The notes: generated by a model not told the origin, from the sequence alone. A DNA stretch of 64,000 nucleotides from Azospirillum agricola (GCF_017876095.1 NZ_JAGINM010000028.1:1-64000), one strand, 5' to 3'; shown: positions 1-9,141, counted from the stretch's first letter. Numbers and translations are program-made.

Positions 1-150
1 CGACCCGCTCGTCATCTCAGCGGAGTAAACCGGCAGCCTCAGCGCGCCGAGGTACACGAACCCTCATCAGACACCACGTCTCGGGGCACGATCAGGGATG
101 ACCGGTAGCCGAAGCTGACACGGTTTCTGAGGGGCTGAGGCACCACTTGT

Positions 151-198
151 GCGGCGTGACTCAACCAAATCGGCCTCCGACAAACCCGGCGCGGTTCA
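151..198 (+). mobile_element. 48-bp right-end remnant of an IS3-family element
   Basis: This 48-bp stretch runs from the sequence just before the transposase stop codon to the terminal repeat (ending cggcgcggttca). It aligns without gaps, at about 42 of 48 positions, to the right end of the IS3-family fragment at 22501-22548. Nothing recognisable of the transposase lies upstream in bases 1-150, so only the extreme right end survives. It lies in the same orientation as the second copy. Confidence 0.7.
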
Positions 199-199
199 A

Positions 200-1108
200 T
201 CAGGGGATGATCAGCCTCTGGCTCCGGTAGTCGGATGGAGTTTCTCCCGTCAGTTTGATGAAGAAGCGCGAGAAGTAGGACGGATCCTGGAATCCCAGGA
301 AATAGCCGATCTCGCTGACGGAATGGCTGGTGTAGAGCAGGTAGCGCTGCGCCTCCACGAGGCGCCGGCGCTGGACCAGCTTCACCGCCGGTTCGCCGAA
401 GGCGCGGCGGCAGGCCGCCGACAGCCGGCTCTCGGTGACGCCGAGCGCCTGCGCGTACGCGGCCAACGGAACCCTGTCGCGAAAATTCCGCTCGATCTCC
501 TGCCGGAAGCGTTCGACCAGCGCGCCGTCGCCGGACGGGTTGCGCCACCGCAACGGGCGGCGCTCCATCGCGATGCGGCCGGCTCCCACCAGGATGCGCA
601 CGATGTGGGCCTCGATCATCAGCATGCGCGAGGGTGCCGACCATGTGAATTCCGCGGCCAGCGCCTCGAACGCATCGGGAATCGCGTGGGCGGTCAGTTC
701 AGCGGCGATGGAATCCACGCAGAGCACCGATGCCAGCACCCCGGCAACAGCCGCGTCGCCACGGCTGGCGTCGGTGACGAAGCTTTCGGCCACCGTCGCC
801 ACCAGCCCGTCGGTCAGCGGCGAGAACTCGAATCCGTGCACCAGCCCGGCCGGAACGATGATCAGGGTGGGGGCGGTGAACCGCAGGAGGTCGGCCTCCA
901 CCTGCATGCTGCCGCCGCCGCTGGTCAGCAGCAGAATCTGGTGCAGGCCGGCATGAGCGTGCGGCTTGATCGACCATTGGTGCGCGCCGCTGCGTTTGGA
1001 GATGCGCTCCACATGCATGAAGCGCAATTCCGCCTCGCGGACGGGCTCCCCGTACAGCGCGTAGCGCTCGATGGCGGCCGGTGTCGATATGATCCGTGCT
1101 CCAAACAA
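200..1108 (-). CDS. AraC/XylS-family transcriptional regulator, PobR-like
   Basis: A 302-residue regulator. The N-terminal ~150 residues form a cupin-type effector domain with the His-rich segment KPHAHAGLHQ followed by LLLTSGGGSM, typical of the PobR-like branch. The C-terminal ~100 residues are an AraC double helix-turn-helix, with SVSEIGYFLGFQDPSYFSRF near the end. The reading frame starts at a TTG with no good ribosome site; the first internal ATG (FMHVER) would cut into the effector domain, so the TTG is preferred with reservation. It is divergent from the flavoprotein operon across about 136 bp and most likely controls that operon in response to its substrate. PobR itself senses 4-hydroxybenzoate, but the ligand here is unknown. 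Confidence 0.88.
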   Translation of the reverse strand: MFGARIISTPAAIERYALYGEPVREAELRFMHVERISKRSGAHQWSIKPHAHAGLHQILLLTSGGGSMQVEADLLRFTAPTLIIVPAGLVHGFEFSPLTDGLVATVAESFVTDASRGDAAVAGVLASVLCVDSIAAELTAHAIPDAFEALAAEFTWSAPSRMLMIEAHIVRILVGAGRIAMERRPLRWRNPSGDGALVERFRQEIERNFRDRVPLAAYAQALGVTESRLSAACRRAFGEPAVKLVQRRRLVEAQRYLLYTSHSVSEIGYFLGFQDPSYFSRFFIKLTGETPSDYRSQRLIIP

Positions 1109-1244
1109 AAAAAGTGCCAGAGATTGTCGGTTTCGTGCCTGGAGCCACGAACCGTCCGCCGCTTATCCTCCCATGAATGACGGGGTGCTTCCACCGATCC
1201 TTCAGCGCCGGACGCAACGGCGCCGCACCCCCGGAGGACATTCC
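1109..1244. promoter_or_regulatory. divergent promoter region between AraC regulator and catabolic operon
   Basis: A short intergenic region separates the regulator on the minus strand from the flavoprotein gene on the plus strand. It contains an A-run near 1105-1112 and ends with a clear Shine-Dalgarno (GGAGGA, 1233-1238) for the flavoprotein ATG at 1245. The regulator probably binds here; no operator half-sites could be identified by eye. Confidence 0.4.
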
Positions 1245-2957
1245 ATGCCAACACAAAAGTCCCAGGACGACGTGACGTGCGACGTGCTGGTCATCGGCTC
1301 CGGCGCCGGCGGGCTGGCGACCGCGGTCACCGCGGCCAAGCACGGGCTCGACGTGCTCGTCGTCGAAAAGGAGCCCTACTACGGCGGCACCATGGCTTTT
1401 TCCGGCGGCTTCCTGTGGGTTCCCGGAAACCGTCACGCCAAGGCGGAGGGCATCCGCGACACGCCGGACGCCGCCCGCGCCTATCTGAAGAACGAAACCG
1501 GCAATTTCCACAACGCCGAGGGGGTCGAGGCTTTCCTCGCGCACGGCCCGGAGATGCTGGATTTCTTCGATCGTGAAACCGAAGTCAAGTTCGTCGCCTC
1601 GGCGGCCTTTCCCGATTATCACCCGGACGTGGAGGGCGGGGCGGCCGGCGGACGCTCCGTGCTGGCGGCGCCTTTCGACGCGCGGCGGCTCGGGCCGGAG
1701 CTGAAACGCCTGCGGCCGCCGCTGCGCACCATCACCTTCGTCGGGATGATGTTCAACTCCGGCAACGAGGTGAAGCATTTCTTCAACGCCACGCGGTCGC
1801 TGGAGTCCCTGGCCTATGTGGTCAGGCGGCTGATCGGCCACGGGCGCGACCTGCTGGTCCACCGCCGCGGCATGCGCCTGACCAGCGGCAACGCGCTGGC
1901 CGCGCGTCTCGCCAAGTCGGCCTTCGACCTCGGCGTCCCGATCTGGACCGAAGCCCCGGCGCGCGAGCTGATCTCCGACGGCGGCGGCGTGACCGGCGCC
2001 GTGGTGTCGCGGGACGGGCGGAGCGTGCGCGTCACCGCCCGCAAGGGGGTGGTGCTGGCCAGCGGCGGCTTCCCGCTCGACCGCGAGCGGGTGGCGCGGC
2101 AGTTCCCGCATGTCCGCCAGGGCGGCGAGCATTTGTCGCCGGCTCCCGAAGGCAACACCGGCGACGGTTGGCGGATGGCGGAACGGCTGGGCGCCCAGGT
2201 CGAGGAGAGCCTGCCCAACGCCGCCGCCTGGATTCCGGTGTCGAAGGTGCGGTTCTCCGAAAGCCGGACCGGCGTGTTCCCCCATCTGATCGACCGCTTC
2301 AAGCCCGGCGTCGTCGCGGTGAACCGGCACGGCCGGCGGTTCGTGAACGAGACGAACTCCTACCACGATGTCGGCGTCGCCATGATCCGCACCTGCGAGG
2401 GCGAAGGGGAGACGGCGGCCTGGCTGGTCTGCGACCACCCGACGCTGCGCAAATACGGGCTGGGCTTCGCCAAGCCGTTCCCGCTGCCGCTGACGCCCTA
2501 CCTGCGGTCGGGCTACTTGCTGCGCGGGCGGACACTGCGCGACCTCGCGCGGGTCGCCGGGATCGACCCGGACGGGCTCGAGGCCACCATCGCCAGCTTC
2601 AACCGGAGCGCCGCGACGGGCGAGGATCCGGCGTTCGGACGAGGGGCCAACGTCTACAACCGCTATCTCGGCGACCCGGAGCACCGTCCCAACCCGTGCG
2701 TCGCCCCCGTCGAGCGCGGCCCCTTCTACGCGGTCAAGATGGTGATGGGCGATCTCGGCACCTTCAACGGCATCCGGACGGACCGCTGGGCGCGGGTGAT
2801 CGGCGGATCGGGCGAGCCGATCCCCGGATTGTTCGCGGTCGGCAACGACGCCGCGAGCATCATGGGCGGCAACTATCCCGGCGCCGGCATCACGCTCGGC
2901 CCGATCCTGGCCTTCGGCTACATCCTCGGCCTGCATCTGGCCGGCAAAACCGCCTGA
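1245..2957 (+). CDS. FAD-dependent oxidoreductase, fumarate reductase/3-ketosteroid dehydrogenase type
   Basis: A 570-residue flavoprotein. A dinucleotide-binding motif (VLVIGSGAGGLATAV) sits at residues ~14-28, followed by YYGGTMAFSGG, the flavin-contact segment of the FAD_binding_2 family that includes fumarate reductase flavoproteins and 3-ketosteroid dehydrogenases. The C-terminus carries GLFAVGNDAASIMGGNYPGAGITLGP, where the last part closes the FAD site. The start at 1245 is chosen because GGAGGA lies 6 nt upstream; upstream in-frame codons would only add sequence overlapping the promoter. It has no signal peptide and is likely cytoplasmic. As first gene of an operon with two SDRs and a NIPSNAP protein it probably desaturates or oxidises a cyclic or hydroxylated carbon substrate that is not identified. 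Confidence 0.88.
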   Translation: MPTQKSQDDVTCDVLVIGSGAGGLATAVTAAKHGLDVLVVEKEPYYGGTMAFSGGFLWVPGNRHAKAEGIRDTPDAARAYLKNETGNFHNAEGVEAFLAHGPEMLDFFDRETEVKFVASAAFPDYHPDVEGGAAGGRSVLAAPFDARRLGPELKRLRPPLRTITFVGMMFNSGNEVKHFFNATRSLESLAYVVRRLIGHGRDLLVHRRGMRLTSGNALAARLAKSAFDLGVPIWTEAPARELISDGGGVTGAVVSRDGRSVRVTARKGVVLASGGFPLDRERVARQFPHVRQGGEHLSPAPEGNTGDGWRMAERLGAQVEESLPNAAAWIPVSKVRFSESRTGVFPHLIDRFKPGVVAVNRHGRRFVNETNSYHDVGVAMIRTCEGEGETAAWLVCDHPTLRKYGLGFAKPFPLPLTPYLRSGYLLRGRTLRDLARVAGIDPDGLEATIASFNRSAATGEDPAFGRGANVYNRYLGDPEHRPNPCVAPVERGPFYAVKMVMGDLGTFNGIRTDRWARVIGGSGEPIPGLFAVGNDAASIMGGNYPGAGITLGPILAFGYILGLHLAGKTA

Positions 2958-3069
2958 CGGCGGCCACCCCATGAAAACAGATCCGCCGATGGCCGGGGCC
3001 GTTTGCCGGAACGGTGGACGACGCCCGAAACGCATCGACCCGAAACAGGTCGAACAGGGAGGAAGGACC

Positions 3070-4320
3070 ATGATCATCGATCGTCGCCGGTTCGTGGCCG
3101 GCAGCGTCGCGGCGGGTGCCGCCGTGGCGGCCGGCCTGTCGTCCCGGCCGCTCCGCGCGCAAGCGCCGGACGCCATCCGCATCGGCCTGATCACCGACAT
3201 GAGCGGCATCTACCGCGACGTGGAGGGACCGACAAGCGTCGCCTGCGCCCGCCAGGCCATCGAGGAGTTCACCGCCGCCAACCCCGGCATCGCGGTCGAG
3301 CTGGTCGTCGCCGACCACCAGAACAAGCCGGACACCGGCCTGTCGATCATCCGCGAATGGTTTGATCGCGGCGGCGTGGATCTCATCACCGACGTCGGCC
3401 ACAGCGCGCTGGCGCTGGGCGCTCGGCCCATCATCGAGGAGAAGGACAAGCTGGCGATCGTCACCTCGGCCGGCAGCTCCGACCTGACGGGCAAGGGTTG
3501 CAGCGGCAACCTGCTGCATTGGAGCTGGGATTCCTGGTGCCTCGCCCACTCCACCGCCACCTCGCTGGTGAAGACCGGCGGCGACCGCTGGTTCTTCGTC
3601 ACCGCCGATTACGCCTTCGGCCACGCGGCGCAGGCCGACGCCACGCGCTTCGTGCAGGCGGCCGGCGGCCGCGTCATCGGCTCGGTCGCCTATCCGTTCG
3701 GAACGACCCTCGATTTCGCGTCCTTCCTGCTGCAGGCGCAGGCCAGCGGCGCCTCTGTGATCGCCTTCGCCAACTCCGGCGCCGACCTGATCAACTGCCT
3801 GAAGCAGGCGCAGGAGTTCGGGCTGGGCAGCGAGGGCACGCGGCTGGCGGCGATGGTCGGCTATATCACCGACGTGAACGGCATGGGGCTGCCCGTCGCC
3901 AAGGGGCTGTCGCTGACCGAGACCTTCTATTGGGACCTGAACGACCGCACCCGCGCCTTCTACGGCCGGGTCAAGCCCAAGCTGCCCGACGGCGTCTTTC
4001 CGAACATGAGCCACGCCGGCAACTATTCCGGCCTGCTCCATTACCTGAAGGCGGTCAAGGCGCTGGGCGTGCCCGAGGCCAAGCGGTCGGGCCGCGCCGT
4101 CATCGAATGGATGAAGGCGACGCCGACCGACGACGACGCCTTCGGTCCCGGCAGCATCCGCGCCGACGGGCGCAAGCTGCACCCCGCCCATCTCTTCACC
4201 GTCAAGGCGCCGGGCGAAAGCCGGGGGCCGGGCGACGTCTACACGCTGGTGTCGAGCACGCCGGCCGAATCCGCCTTCCGTCCGCTCGCCGACGGTGGCT
4301 GCCCGCTGGTCCGCGCGTGA
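3070..4320 (+). CDS. Tat-exported ABC transporter substrate-binding protein, branched-chain amino-acid/aromatic type
   Basis: A 416-residue periplasmic binding protein of type I (LivJ-like, Peripla_BP_6). The N-terminus has the twin-arginine motif DRRRFVAG followed by an Ala/Gly-rich hydrophobic stretch and a probable cleavage after LRAQA. The mature part opens with IRIGLITDMSGIYRD, typical of this family. The start at 3070 gives a clean Tat signal and follows GGAAGGA; an earlier in-frame ATG at 2971 would bury the signal. No permease or ATPase genes lie nearby, so it either works with a transporter elsewhere or acts as a sensor. Related orphan binding proteins in catabolic operons often bind aromatic acids; the ligand here is unknown. 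Confidence 0.87.
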   Translation: MIIDRRRFVAGSVAAGAAVAAGLSSRPLRAQAPDAIRIGLITDMSGIYRDVEGPTSVACARQAIEEFTAANPGIAVELVVADHQNKPDTGLSIIREWFDRGGVDLITDVGHSALALGARPIIEEKDKLAIVTSAGSSDLTGKGCSGNLLHWSWDSWCLAHSTATSLVKTGGDRWFFVTADYAFGHAAQADATRFVQAAGGRVIGSVAYPFGTTLDFASFLLQAQASGASVIAFANSGADLINCLKQAQEFGLGSEGTRLAAMVGYITDVNGMGLPVAKGLSLTETFYWDLNDRTRAFYGRVKPKLPDGVFPNMSHAGNYSGLLHYLKAVKALGVPEAKRSGRAVIEWMKATPTDDDAFGPGSIRADGRKLHPAHLFTVKAPGESRGPGDVYTLVSSTPAESAFRPLADGGCPLVRA

Positions 4321-4346
4321 CCGGCGGCGGAAAAGGAGATCATCCG

Positions 4347-4694
4347 ATGCAACAACGGAAGCCGCTGGTCGATCTGCGCGTCTACACCATCGCGCTGCGC
4401 CGCATTCCCGATTTCCTGGAGGTGTTCGACCGTCTGGCGATGCCCGTGCAGCTCCGTCACCTCGGGCCGCCCATCGGCTTCTACACCGCCGATATCGGGC
4501 CGCTCAACCAGGTGGTCCATCTGTGGGGCTACGACAGCCTCGCCGACCTGGAGGCGCGCTGCGCGGCGCGCAACGCCGATCCGGAATGGCCGGCCTATCT
4601 GGCGGCTTCGGGATCGCTGATCGTGGCGCAGGAGAACCGCATCGTCCGCGTGGCGCCGCTGCCGTCGCTGGCCGGTTCCGGGAGGGACGCATGA
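4347..4694 (+). CDS. NIPSNAP-family protein
   Basis: A 115-residue protein opening with LVDLRVYTIALRRIPDFLEVF and containing VVHLWGYDSLADLEARCAARNADPEW. Both segments match the dimeric alpha/beta-barrel NIPSNAP family, where the second reads as a 'W.Y.s...r...r..l..dp.W' signature. It is preceded by AAAAGGAG. The family has no agreed enzymatic role; in bacteria it often accompanies catabolic oxidoreductases. Its stop overlaps the next start (ATGA), so it is translationally coupled to the SDR that follows. Confidence 0.8.
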   Translation: MQQRKPLVDLRVYTIALRRIPDFLEVFDRLAMPVQLRHLGPPIGFYTADIGPLNQVVHLWGYDSLADLEARCAARNADPEWPAYLAASGSLIVAQENRIVRVAPLPSLAGSGRDA

Positions 4695-5533
4695 ACGCCG
4701 ACTGGTTGGGGCTGGCGGGAAAGGCGGCGGTCGTCACCGGCGGCGGGGGAGGGATCGGGCGGGCCGTCGCCCTCGCCCTCGCCGGGGCCGGCGCCCGCGT
4801 GGCGATCCTCGACCGCGACGGGCCGCAGGCCGCCGAGACCGTCCGGCTGGTGCGGGAGAGGGACGGGACGGCGCTGGCGCTGGCCTGCGACGTGACCGAC
4901 CCGGACGCGGTGACCGACGCGGCGCGGCGTTCGCGGGATGCCGTCGGCGCCTGCGACGTGCTGGTCAACAACGCCGCCCTGCTGCGCCCCGGCCCGCTGC
5001 GGTCGCTGGAACTGGCGGAATGGAACGCGCTGCTGTCGGTGAACCTGACCGGCTATTTCCTGTGCTCGCAGGCGTTCGGGGCGCAGATGCTGGAGGCGGC
5101 GGGCGGCAGCATCGTCCATGTCGCCTCCATCGCCGCCAGCCACGCGCAGGCATTCAGCGGCGCCTACAGCGCCGGCAAGGCCGGGGTGGTGATGCTGTCG
5201 CGGCAGATCGCCGTGGAATGGGGGCCGTCGGGGGTGCGCAGCAACGTGGTCAGCCCCGGCCTGGTGATGACCCCGATGAGCCGTGGCTTCTACGAGGCGC
5301 CCGGCATCCTGGAGCGGCGCGGCGCCGTGGTGCCGAGCCGGCGCATCGGCCGGCCCGACGACATGGCCGACGCGGTCGCCTTTCTCGCCAGCCCGCGCGC
5401 GGGCTACGTCAACGGGGAGGAGATCCTCGTCGACGGCGGCTTCGGCCGCAGCCTGATGAGCCTCATTCCGCGGCCGGGCTTCGAGGGGGCGGACGAGGGG
5501 CCGGACGTCCGCGAGGCGGGGAGCGAATCATGA
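4691..5533 (+). CDS. short-chain dehydrogenase/reductase (classical SDR)
   Basis: A 280-residue classical SDR. The NAD(P)-binding motif TGGGGGIG lies at residues ~16-23, NNAALL (NNAG-type) near 95, and the catalytic YSAGK at about residue 158-162 with a Ser about 13 residues before it (VASIA). After the Rossmann start the acidic residue in AILDRDG suggests preference for NAD(H). It overlaps the NIPSNAP gene by 4 nt and the next SDR gene by 4 nt, so it is part of the same operon. It should interconvert an alcohol and a ketone in the pathway started by the flavoprotein; the substrate is not known. Confidence 0.9.
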   Translation: MNADWLGLAGKAAVVTGGGGGIGRAVALALAGAGARVAILDRDGPQAAETVRLVRERDGTALALACDVTDPDAVTDAARRSRDAVGACDVLVNNAALLRPGPLRSLELAEWNALLSVNLTGYFLCSQAFGAQMLEAAGGSIVHVASIAASHAQAFSGAYSAGKAGVVMLSRQIAVEWGPSGVRSNVVSPGLVMTPMSRGFYEAPGILERRGAVVPSRRIGRPDDMADAVAFLASPRAGYVNGEEILVDGGFGRSLMSLIPRPGFEGADEGPDVREAGSES

Positions 5534-6366
5534 CGGAACCACCCATGACGGTCAGCCTGATCACCGGCGCCGCGGACGGCATCGGCTGGGCCATGGCCCG
5601 CCGCTTCGCCGGCGGCGGGCATCGCGTCGTCCTTGCCGACATCGATCATGACAAGGCGGCGGCGCGCGCGGCCGCCTTGAACGGCGGCACGGACGGCAGT
5701 GCGGGCGGCGGCCACATCGCCGTGGCCGCCGACGTGGCGAAGGAGGCCGACGTCGTCGCCATGGTGGCCGCCGTGACCGACCGCTGGGGCCGGCTCGACG
5801 TGCTGGTGAACAACGCCGGGATCGGGGACAGCCACCTGCCGACGCTGGACCAGGGTGTCGAGGCGTTCGACCGCCTGCTGCGCATCCACCTGACCGGCGG
5901 CTTCCTGGCGGCGCGCGAGGCCGGGCGGATCATGGTGCGGCAGGGATGCGGCGCCATCGTGAACGTCAGCTCCATCGCCGGCCTGGGCGGGTTGCCGCGC
6001 CGCAACGCCTACGGCGCCGCCAAGGCGGGAATCGTCGCGATGACGCGCTCGCTGGCTTGCGAATGGGCCGATTGCGGCATCCGGGTGAACGCCATCGCGC
6101 CGGGCTATGTCGGCACCGATCTCGTACAGCGGCTGGAGCAGGCCGGCCGCATCGACATGGACCGTCTGAAGCGGCGCATCCCCATGGGCCGGCTCGGCCG
6201 GCCGGAGGAGATCGCCGAGGCCGCGTGGTTCCTCGCTTCGCCCCAGGCCGGCTACATCACCGGCAGCGTCCTGAGCGTGGATGGCGGCTGGCACGCCTTC
6301 GCCGACGCCGGCGACGCCTGGAGCGAGGCCGGCCCCTTGGCGAGCGTGGATCCGCAACGGCGCTGA
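5530..6366 (+). CDS. short-chain dehydrogenase/reductase (classical SDR), last gene of operon
   Basis: A 278-residue classical SDR with TGAADGIG at residues ~13-20, VNNAGIG near 97, VSSIAG for the catalytic Ser and YGAAK at about 161-165. LADIDHD after the second strand carries the Asp expected for NAD(H) use. It starts inside the stop of the previous SDR (ATGA). Two different SDRs in one operon suggest consecutive oxidations, or reductions acting on different stereocentres. No terminator-like hairpin was seen immediately after it. Confidence 0.9.
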   Translation: MTEPPMTVSLITGAADGIGWAMARRFAGGGHRVVLADIDHDKAAARAAALNGGTDGSAGGGHIAVAADVAKEADVVAMVAAVTDRWGRLDVLVNNAGIGDSHLPTLDQGVEAFDRLLRIHLTGGFLAAREAGRIMVRQGCGAIVNVSSIAGLGGLPRRNAYGAAKAGIVAMTRSLACEWADCGIRVNAIAPGYVGTDLVQRLEQAGRIDMDRLKRRIPMGRLGRPEEIAEAAWFLASPQAGYITGSVLSVDGGWHAFADAGDAWSEAGPLASVDPQRR

Positions 6367-6379
6367 CGGGACGTTCCGC

Positions 6380-6690
6380 TCACGAGCCGGACCGTTTCGG
6401 CAGTCCCGGCACATGGCTCATGATCGAGCTGGCCCAGCCGCCGTCGACGGCGAGGAAGCCGACGACCCCGGCGGCGATCTGCCGGGGATCGCTGGCGTCG
6501 AGGGTGAAATCGTCCATCGCGACGTCGATCACCAGCGGGACCGGCCCGGTGAGGGCGGCCTGCACGATGTCGAGGCAGCCGTCGTCGCCGTCGTCGCCGT
6601 CGTCGCCATCGTGCAATCGGGGCGGGGCGGAGCGGCCCCAATAGTCGCAGATGAATTCGGACAGGCCGAGCGCCGGGGTGCGGTAGCAAT
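6380..6690 (-). pseudogene. 3' remnant of an unidentified gene
   Basis: An open reading segment without a credible start runs leftward and ends at 6380. The last part reads GVVGFLAVDGGWASSI and looks like a genuine protein C-terminus, but the family was not recognised. Upstream it passes through a (GAC GAC GGC)-type repeat coding for Asp-Asp-Gly triplets. Only TTG codons are available as starts and no Shine-Dalgarno is present. It may instead be a spurious frame. The best reading is a decayed gene tail at the edge between the catabolic operon and the export locus. Confidence 0.3.
6582..6610. repeat. short 9-bp tandem repeat (gtcgtcgcc)
   Basis: About three copies of a 9-bp unit, gtcgtcgcc, the last ending ccatc. 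On the minus strand it encodes Asp-Asp-Gly repeats in the remnant frame. It is a simple-sequence tract and could be unstable in copy number. Confidence 0.6.
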
Positions 6691-7017
6691 GGCCCTGGCG
6701 CCGGCCTTCACGCCGGCCGCGCGCTGCGTTCTTACCGGCACGGCGGAGCGGCTGCTTGACGCGTTTCCTGAAGCGAACGACTGGCCGTCGAACTACGCCC
6801 TATGCCCGGCGTAATGCTTGGTCCGGTGACGGATGTGGGTAAATTATCCTATTCAGCCAGAGCGAATCCCGAGATTTCTTGAAAGCCCGCATACGATAGA
6901 AAGTCCATGGCACCGAGTGTTTCCAATTGAAAAAATTTGTTAAATCTATCCAAAAGTTGTTGTTTCATGACGATTTATCTCCCATGGTTGGTCGCCATCG
7001 CCACTGTGGCCGGCCCC
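6691..7017. other. non-coding spacer, becoming AT-rich before the export locus
   Basis: The first half is GC-rich and holds no convincing gene. From about 6830 the sequence becomes clearly richer in A and T (for example 6930-6975) than its surroundings and leads into the TolC-type gene. It is the likely promoter region of the export operon. No definite -35/-10 pair could be chosen. Confidence 0.4.
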
Positions 7018-8550
7018 ATGAAAAGGAGCTTCAGCGCTTTGAGTCGAGCGGCGACCGGTATCGTTGGCTTCATCGCCATCGTCGCGATGTCGTGGCCGGG
7101 AATGCTTTGGGCGCAAATGATGCCGACGCCACGCTATGCGCAATTGGGGGTTGCGCCGACCGTGCCCCCGATAAGGCCGGAGGTGCGGCTGACACTGCCG
7201 GAAGCGGTCTATCTGGGACTGCGCCGCGCCCCCGCCATCCGCAGCGCCTATCTGCAGCGGGTCCTCGAAAAATACAATCTGTCCGTCTCGGAATCCATTT
7301 TTTCGCCCAGGGGCGGCATCGCTGCGTCCGTCAACGTCGACCGCACCGGGACGAGCCTGAACGGCTTCGGCCAACTGTCGCCAAGCGTACAGTTGCTCAC
7401 CCCGCTGGGCACGGCGATCGATTTTGGTTGGGACGTCCGCCAGAGCAGCCGGCGCCAACGCGACAACGGCCTGCGGACCGGGGATTCGGCGCTGACCTTG
7501 TCGGTGATCCAACCCTTGCTGAAGGGGGCCGGCTACGAGGTCAACATGGCCCCGCTCCGCGAGGCGCGCTTGCAGGAGCGATACAACCAGCTTCGCCTGA
7601 AAGCGACGGTCGCCGATACGATCACCGGCATCGCCCGCGCCTATCATCGGTTCATTCAGGCGGGACAGCAAATCATCCTGGCCAAAGGCGCCTTGCAACG
7701 CGCGCGGGAGCTGGACGGCGCCAACCGGGCGCTGATCGCCGCCGGCCGCATGGCGGAAATCGAGTTGGTGCAGGCACAATCGACCGTAGCGGCGCAGGAG
7801 CTGGCGACGCTCCAGGCGGAAAACGCCTTCGACGCGGCGCGGCTCGCGCTGCTGACCCTGTTGGCGATCGACCCGGAAACGCGGATCGTGCCGGCCGACA
7901 CGCTGACCGCCAGCCCGGTGCGGATCGATCTGAAAACCGTGACGGCGTTGGCATTCGACAACCGACCCGATTATCTCTCCCAACTCATCGCCATCGAAAG
8001 CGCCCGCATCGGTCTGGTCGTCGCCACGAACCAGCAGGAGTGGGATCTGTCGCTGGGGATCGGCGTCAGCACGCCCGGTGGCGGCCGCACCGGCTGGCGC
8101 GCCACCGAAGGTCTGCCCGGCACCAAGACCGACCTGCGGGCCGGGCTGCAACTGACCATCCCCATCAACAACCCGGCGGTCAGACAACGCGAAGTCCAGG
8201 CCACGGTCGGACTGCGCCAGAACGAAGTGCTGCTGGAGCAGATCCGCGCGCAGGTCGACCAGCAGGTGCGGGACGGCGTGCGGACCGTCGACACCGCTTG
8301 GCGCCAGTACAGGTTGAGCCGGCAGGTCCGTGAGTTGTCGGCGCAAACCCTGGCGAACGAAATGCTCAAGCTGCGGGCCGGACGGTCGGGCAACTTCCAG
8401 GTCGTTTCGTACCAGGAGCAGTTGCGCGGGGCGGAAAACGGCGAGTTGATCGCTCTGGTCGCCTATCTCGACGCGCTGATCACCCTCGACCAGCTGTTGG
8501 GCACCACCCTCGACACCTGGGGCGTTCAATTGAACGACGCCTCGCCATGA
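7018..8550 (+). CDS. TolC-family outer membrane efflux/secretion channel
   Basis: About 510 residues. A Sec signal peptide follows the chosen ATG (MKRSFSALSRAA, then a hydrophobic core, cleavage near MLWAQ). The mature protein has two TolC-type repeats: LTLPEAVYLGLRRAPAIRSA opens the first, and KTVTALAFDNRPDYLSQ opens the second. Long helical segments such as LELVQAQSTVAAQELATL-type stretches fit the periplasmic barrel. The frame is open further upstream (6937, 6967), but those starts would place extra residues before the signal peptide. It overlaps the lipoprotein gene by 4 nt. With the ABC pair and the HlyD-type adaptor downstream it should supply the outer membrane exit of a tripartite exporter. 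Confidence 0.88.
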   Translation: MKRSFSALSRAATGIVGFIAIVAMSWPGMLWAQMMPTPRYAQLGVAPTVPPIRPEVRLTLPEAVYLGLRRAPAIRSAYLQRVLEKYNLSVSESIFSPRGGIAASVNVDRTGTSLNGFGQLSPSVQLLTPLGTAIDFGWDVRQSSRRQRDNGLRTGDSALTLSVIQPLLKGAGYEVNMAPLREARLQERYNQLRLKATVADTITGIARAYHRFIQAGQQIILAKGALQRARELDGANRALIAAGRMAEIELVQAQSTVAAQELATLQAENAFDAARLALLTLLAIDPETRIVPADTLTASPVRIDLKTVTALAFDNRPDYLSQLIAIESARIGLVVATNQQEWDLSLGIGVSTPGGGRTGWRATEGLPGTKTDLRAGLQLTIPINNPAVRQREVQATVGLRQNEVLLEQIRAQVDQQVRDGVRTVDTAWRQYRLSRQVRELSAQTLANEMLKLRAGRSGNFQVVSYQEQLRGAENGELIALVAYLDALITLDQLLGTTLDTWGVQLNDASP

Positions 8551-9134
8551 CCCCGGCGCGTCTCGTCCTTGCCGCCGTCGCCTCGACCGTCCTGGGGGCC
8601 ATGGGCGGCTGCGCCGGACCTTACGCTTTGCCCGCCCCCCTGGCCCCCCCGACCATGGCGTTTCCGTCACAGGCATCATCGCCTCTGCCCGCCTACGCCA
8701 TGCCGCCGCCCGCCGGGACCGGCGGGCCGGTTTCGGTGACGCTGGACGGCGGCCTGCCCGCCGCGTCCGACGCGACGATGACGGCCCGCTATGGCGACGG
8801 GGACGGGGCTTGGTTGGCGGAATGGCTGGCCGCCGACCCGCGCGCGCCCCGCGACGGCGTGTTCCGGGCATCCGGTGGGCAGGCGTTCGACACGCGGGGG
8901 GCGGCGGCCCGGCGGGCGGACGGGGCGGTCGCCGTCCTGCCGGGCGGCGGCTGGTTGCGGCGCGACGGCAACATCTATGTCCGGTCCGACGGATCCTCGA
9001 CGATCCGGGTGGGAGAGGCCTTCTTTCACTCCGACGGCTCGTGGACCCGGCGCAGCGGCGACATCCTGCTGCGCTCCGGCGGCGGGTCGTGCCGCCTGAC
9101 GGTGGAAACGGCCGTCTGCCGCGAAGGACGGTAG
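8547..9134 (+). CDS. small outer-membrane-type lipoprotein of the export locus
   Basis: A 195-residue protein with a lipoprotein signal: a hydrophobic stretch ending LGAMGGC, which gives a lipobox Cys at about residue 22. A Pro/Ala-rich linker follows. The C-terminal third contains short related beta-type units (WLRRDGNIYVRSDGSS, FFHSDGSWTRRSGD, then ILLRSGG), suggesting a small repeated beta structure. No family was recognised. It starts within the stop of the TolC-type gene and ends 7 nt before the ATPase gene, so it belongs to the exporter operon. It may be an accessory that anchors or gates the channel; this is inference from position only. Confidence 0.72.
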   Translation: MTPARLVLAAVASTVLGAMGGCAGPYALPAPLAPPTMAFPSQASSPLPAYAMPPPAGTGGPVSVTLDGGLPAASDATMTARYGDGDGAWLAEWLAADPRAPRDGVFRASGGQAFDTRGAAARRADGAVAVLPGGGWLRRDGNIYVRSDGSSTIRVGEAFFHSDGSWTRRSGDILLRSGGGSCRLTVETAVCREGR

Positions 9135-9141
9135 GTTTCCC

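Noticed and set aside
6281..6814. 177-codon plus-strand frame after the second SDR gene
   Set aside because: It overlaps the SDR 3' end in another frame, has no ribosome site and is low-complexity around the GTCGTCGCC repeat.
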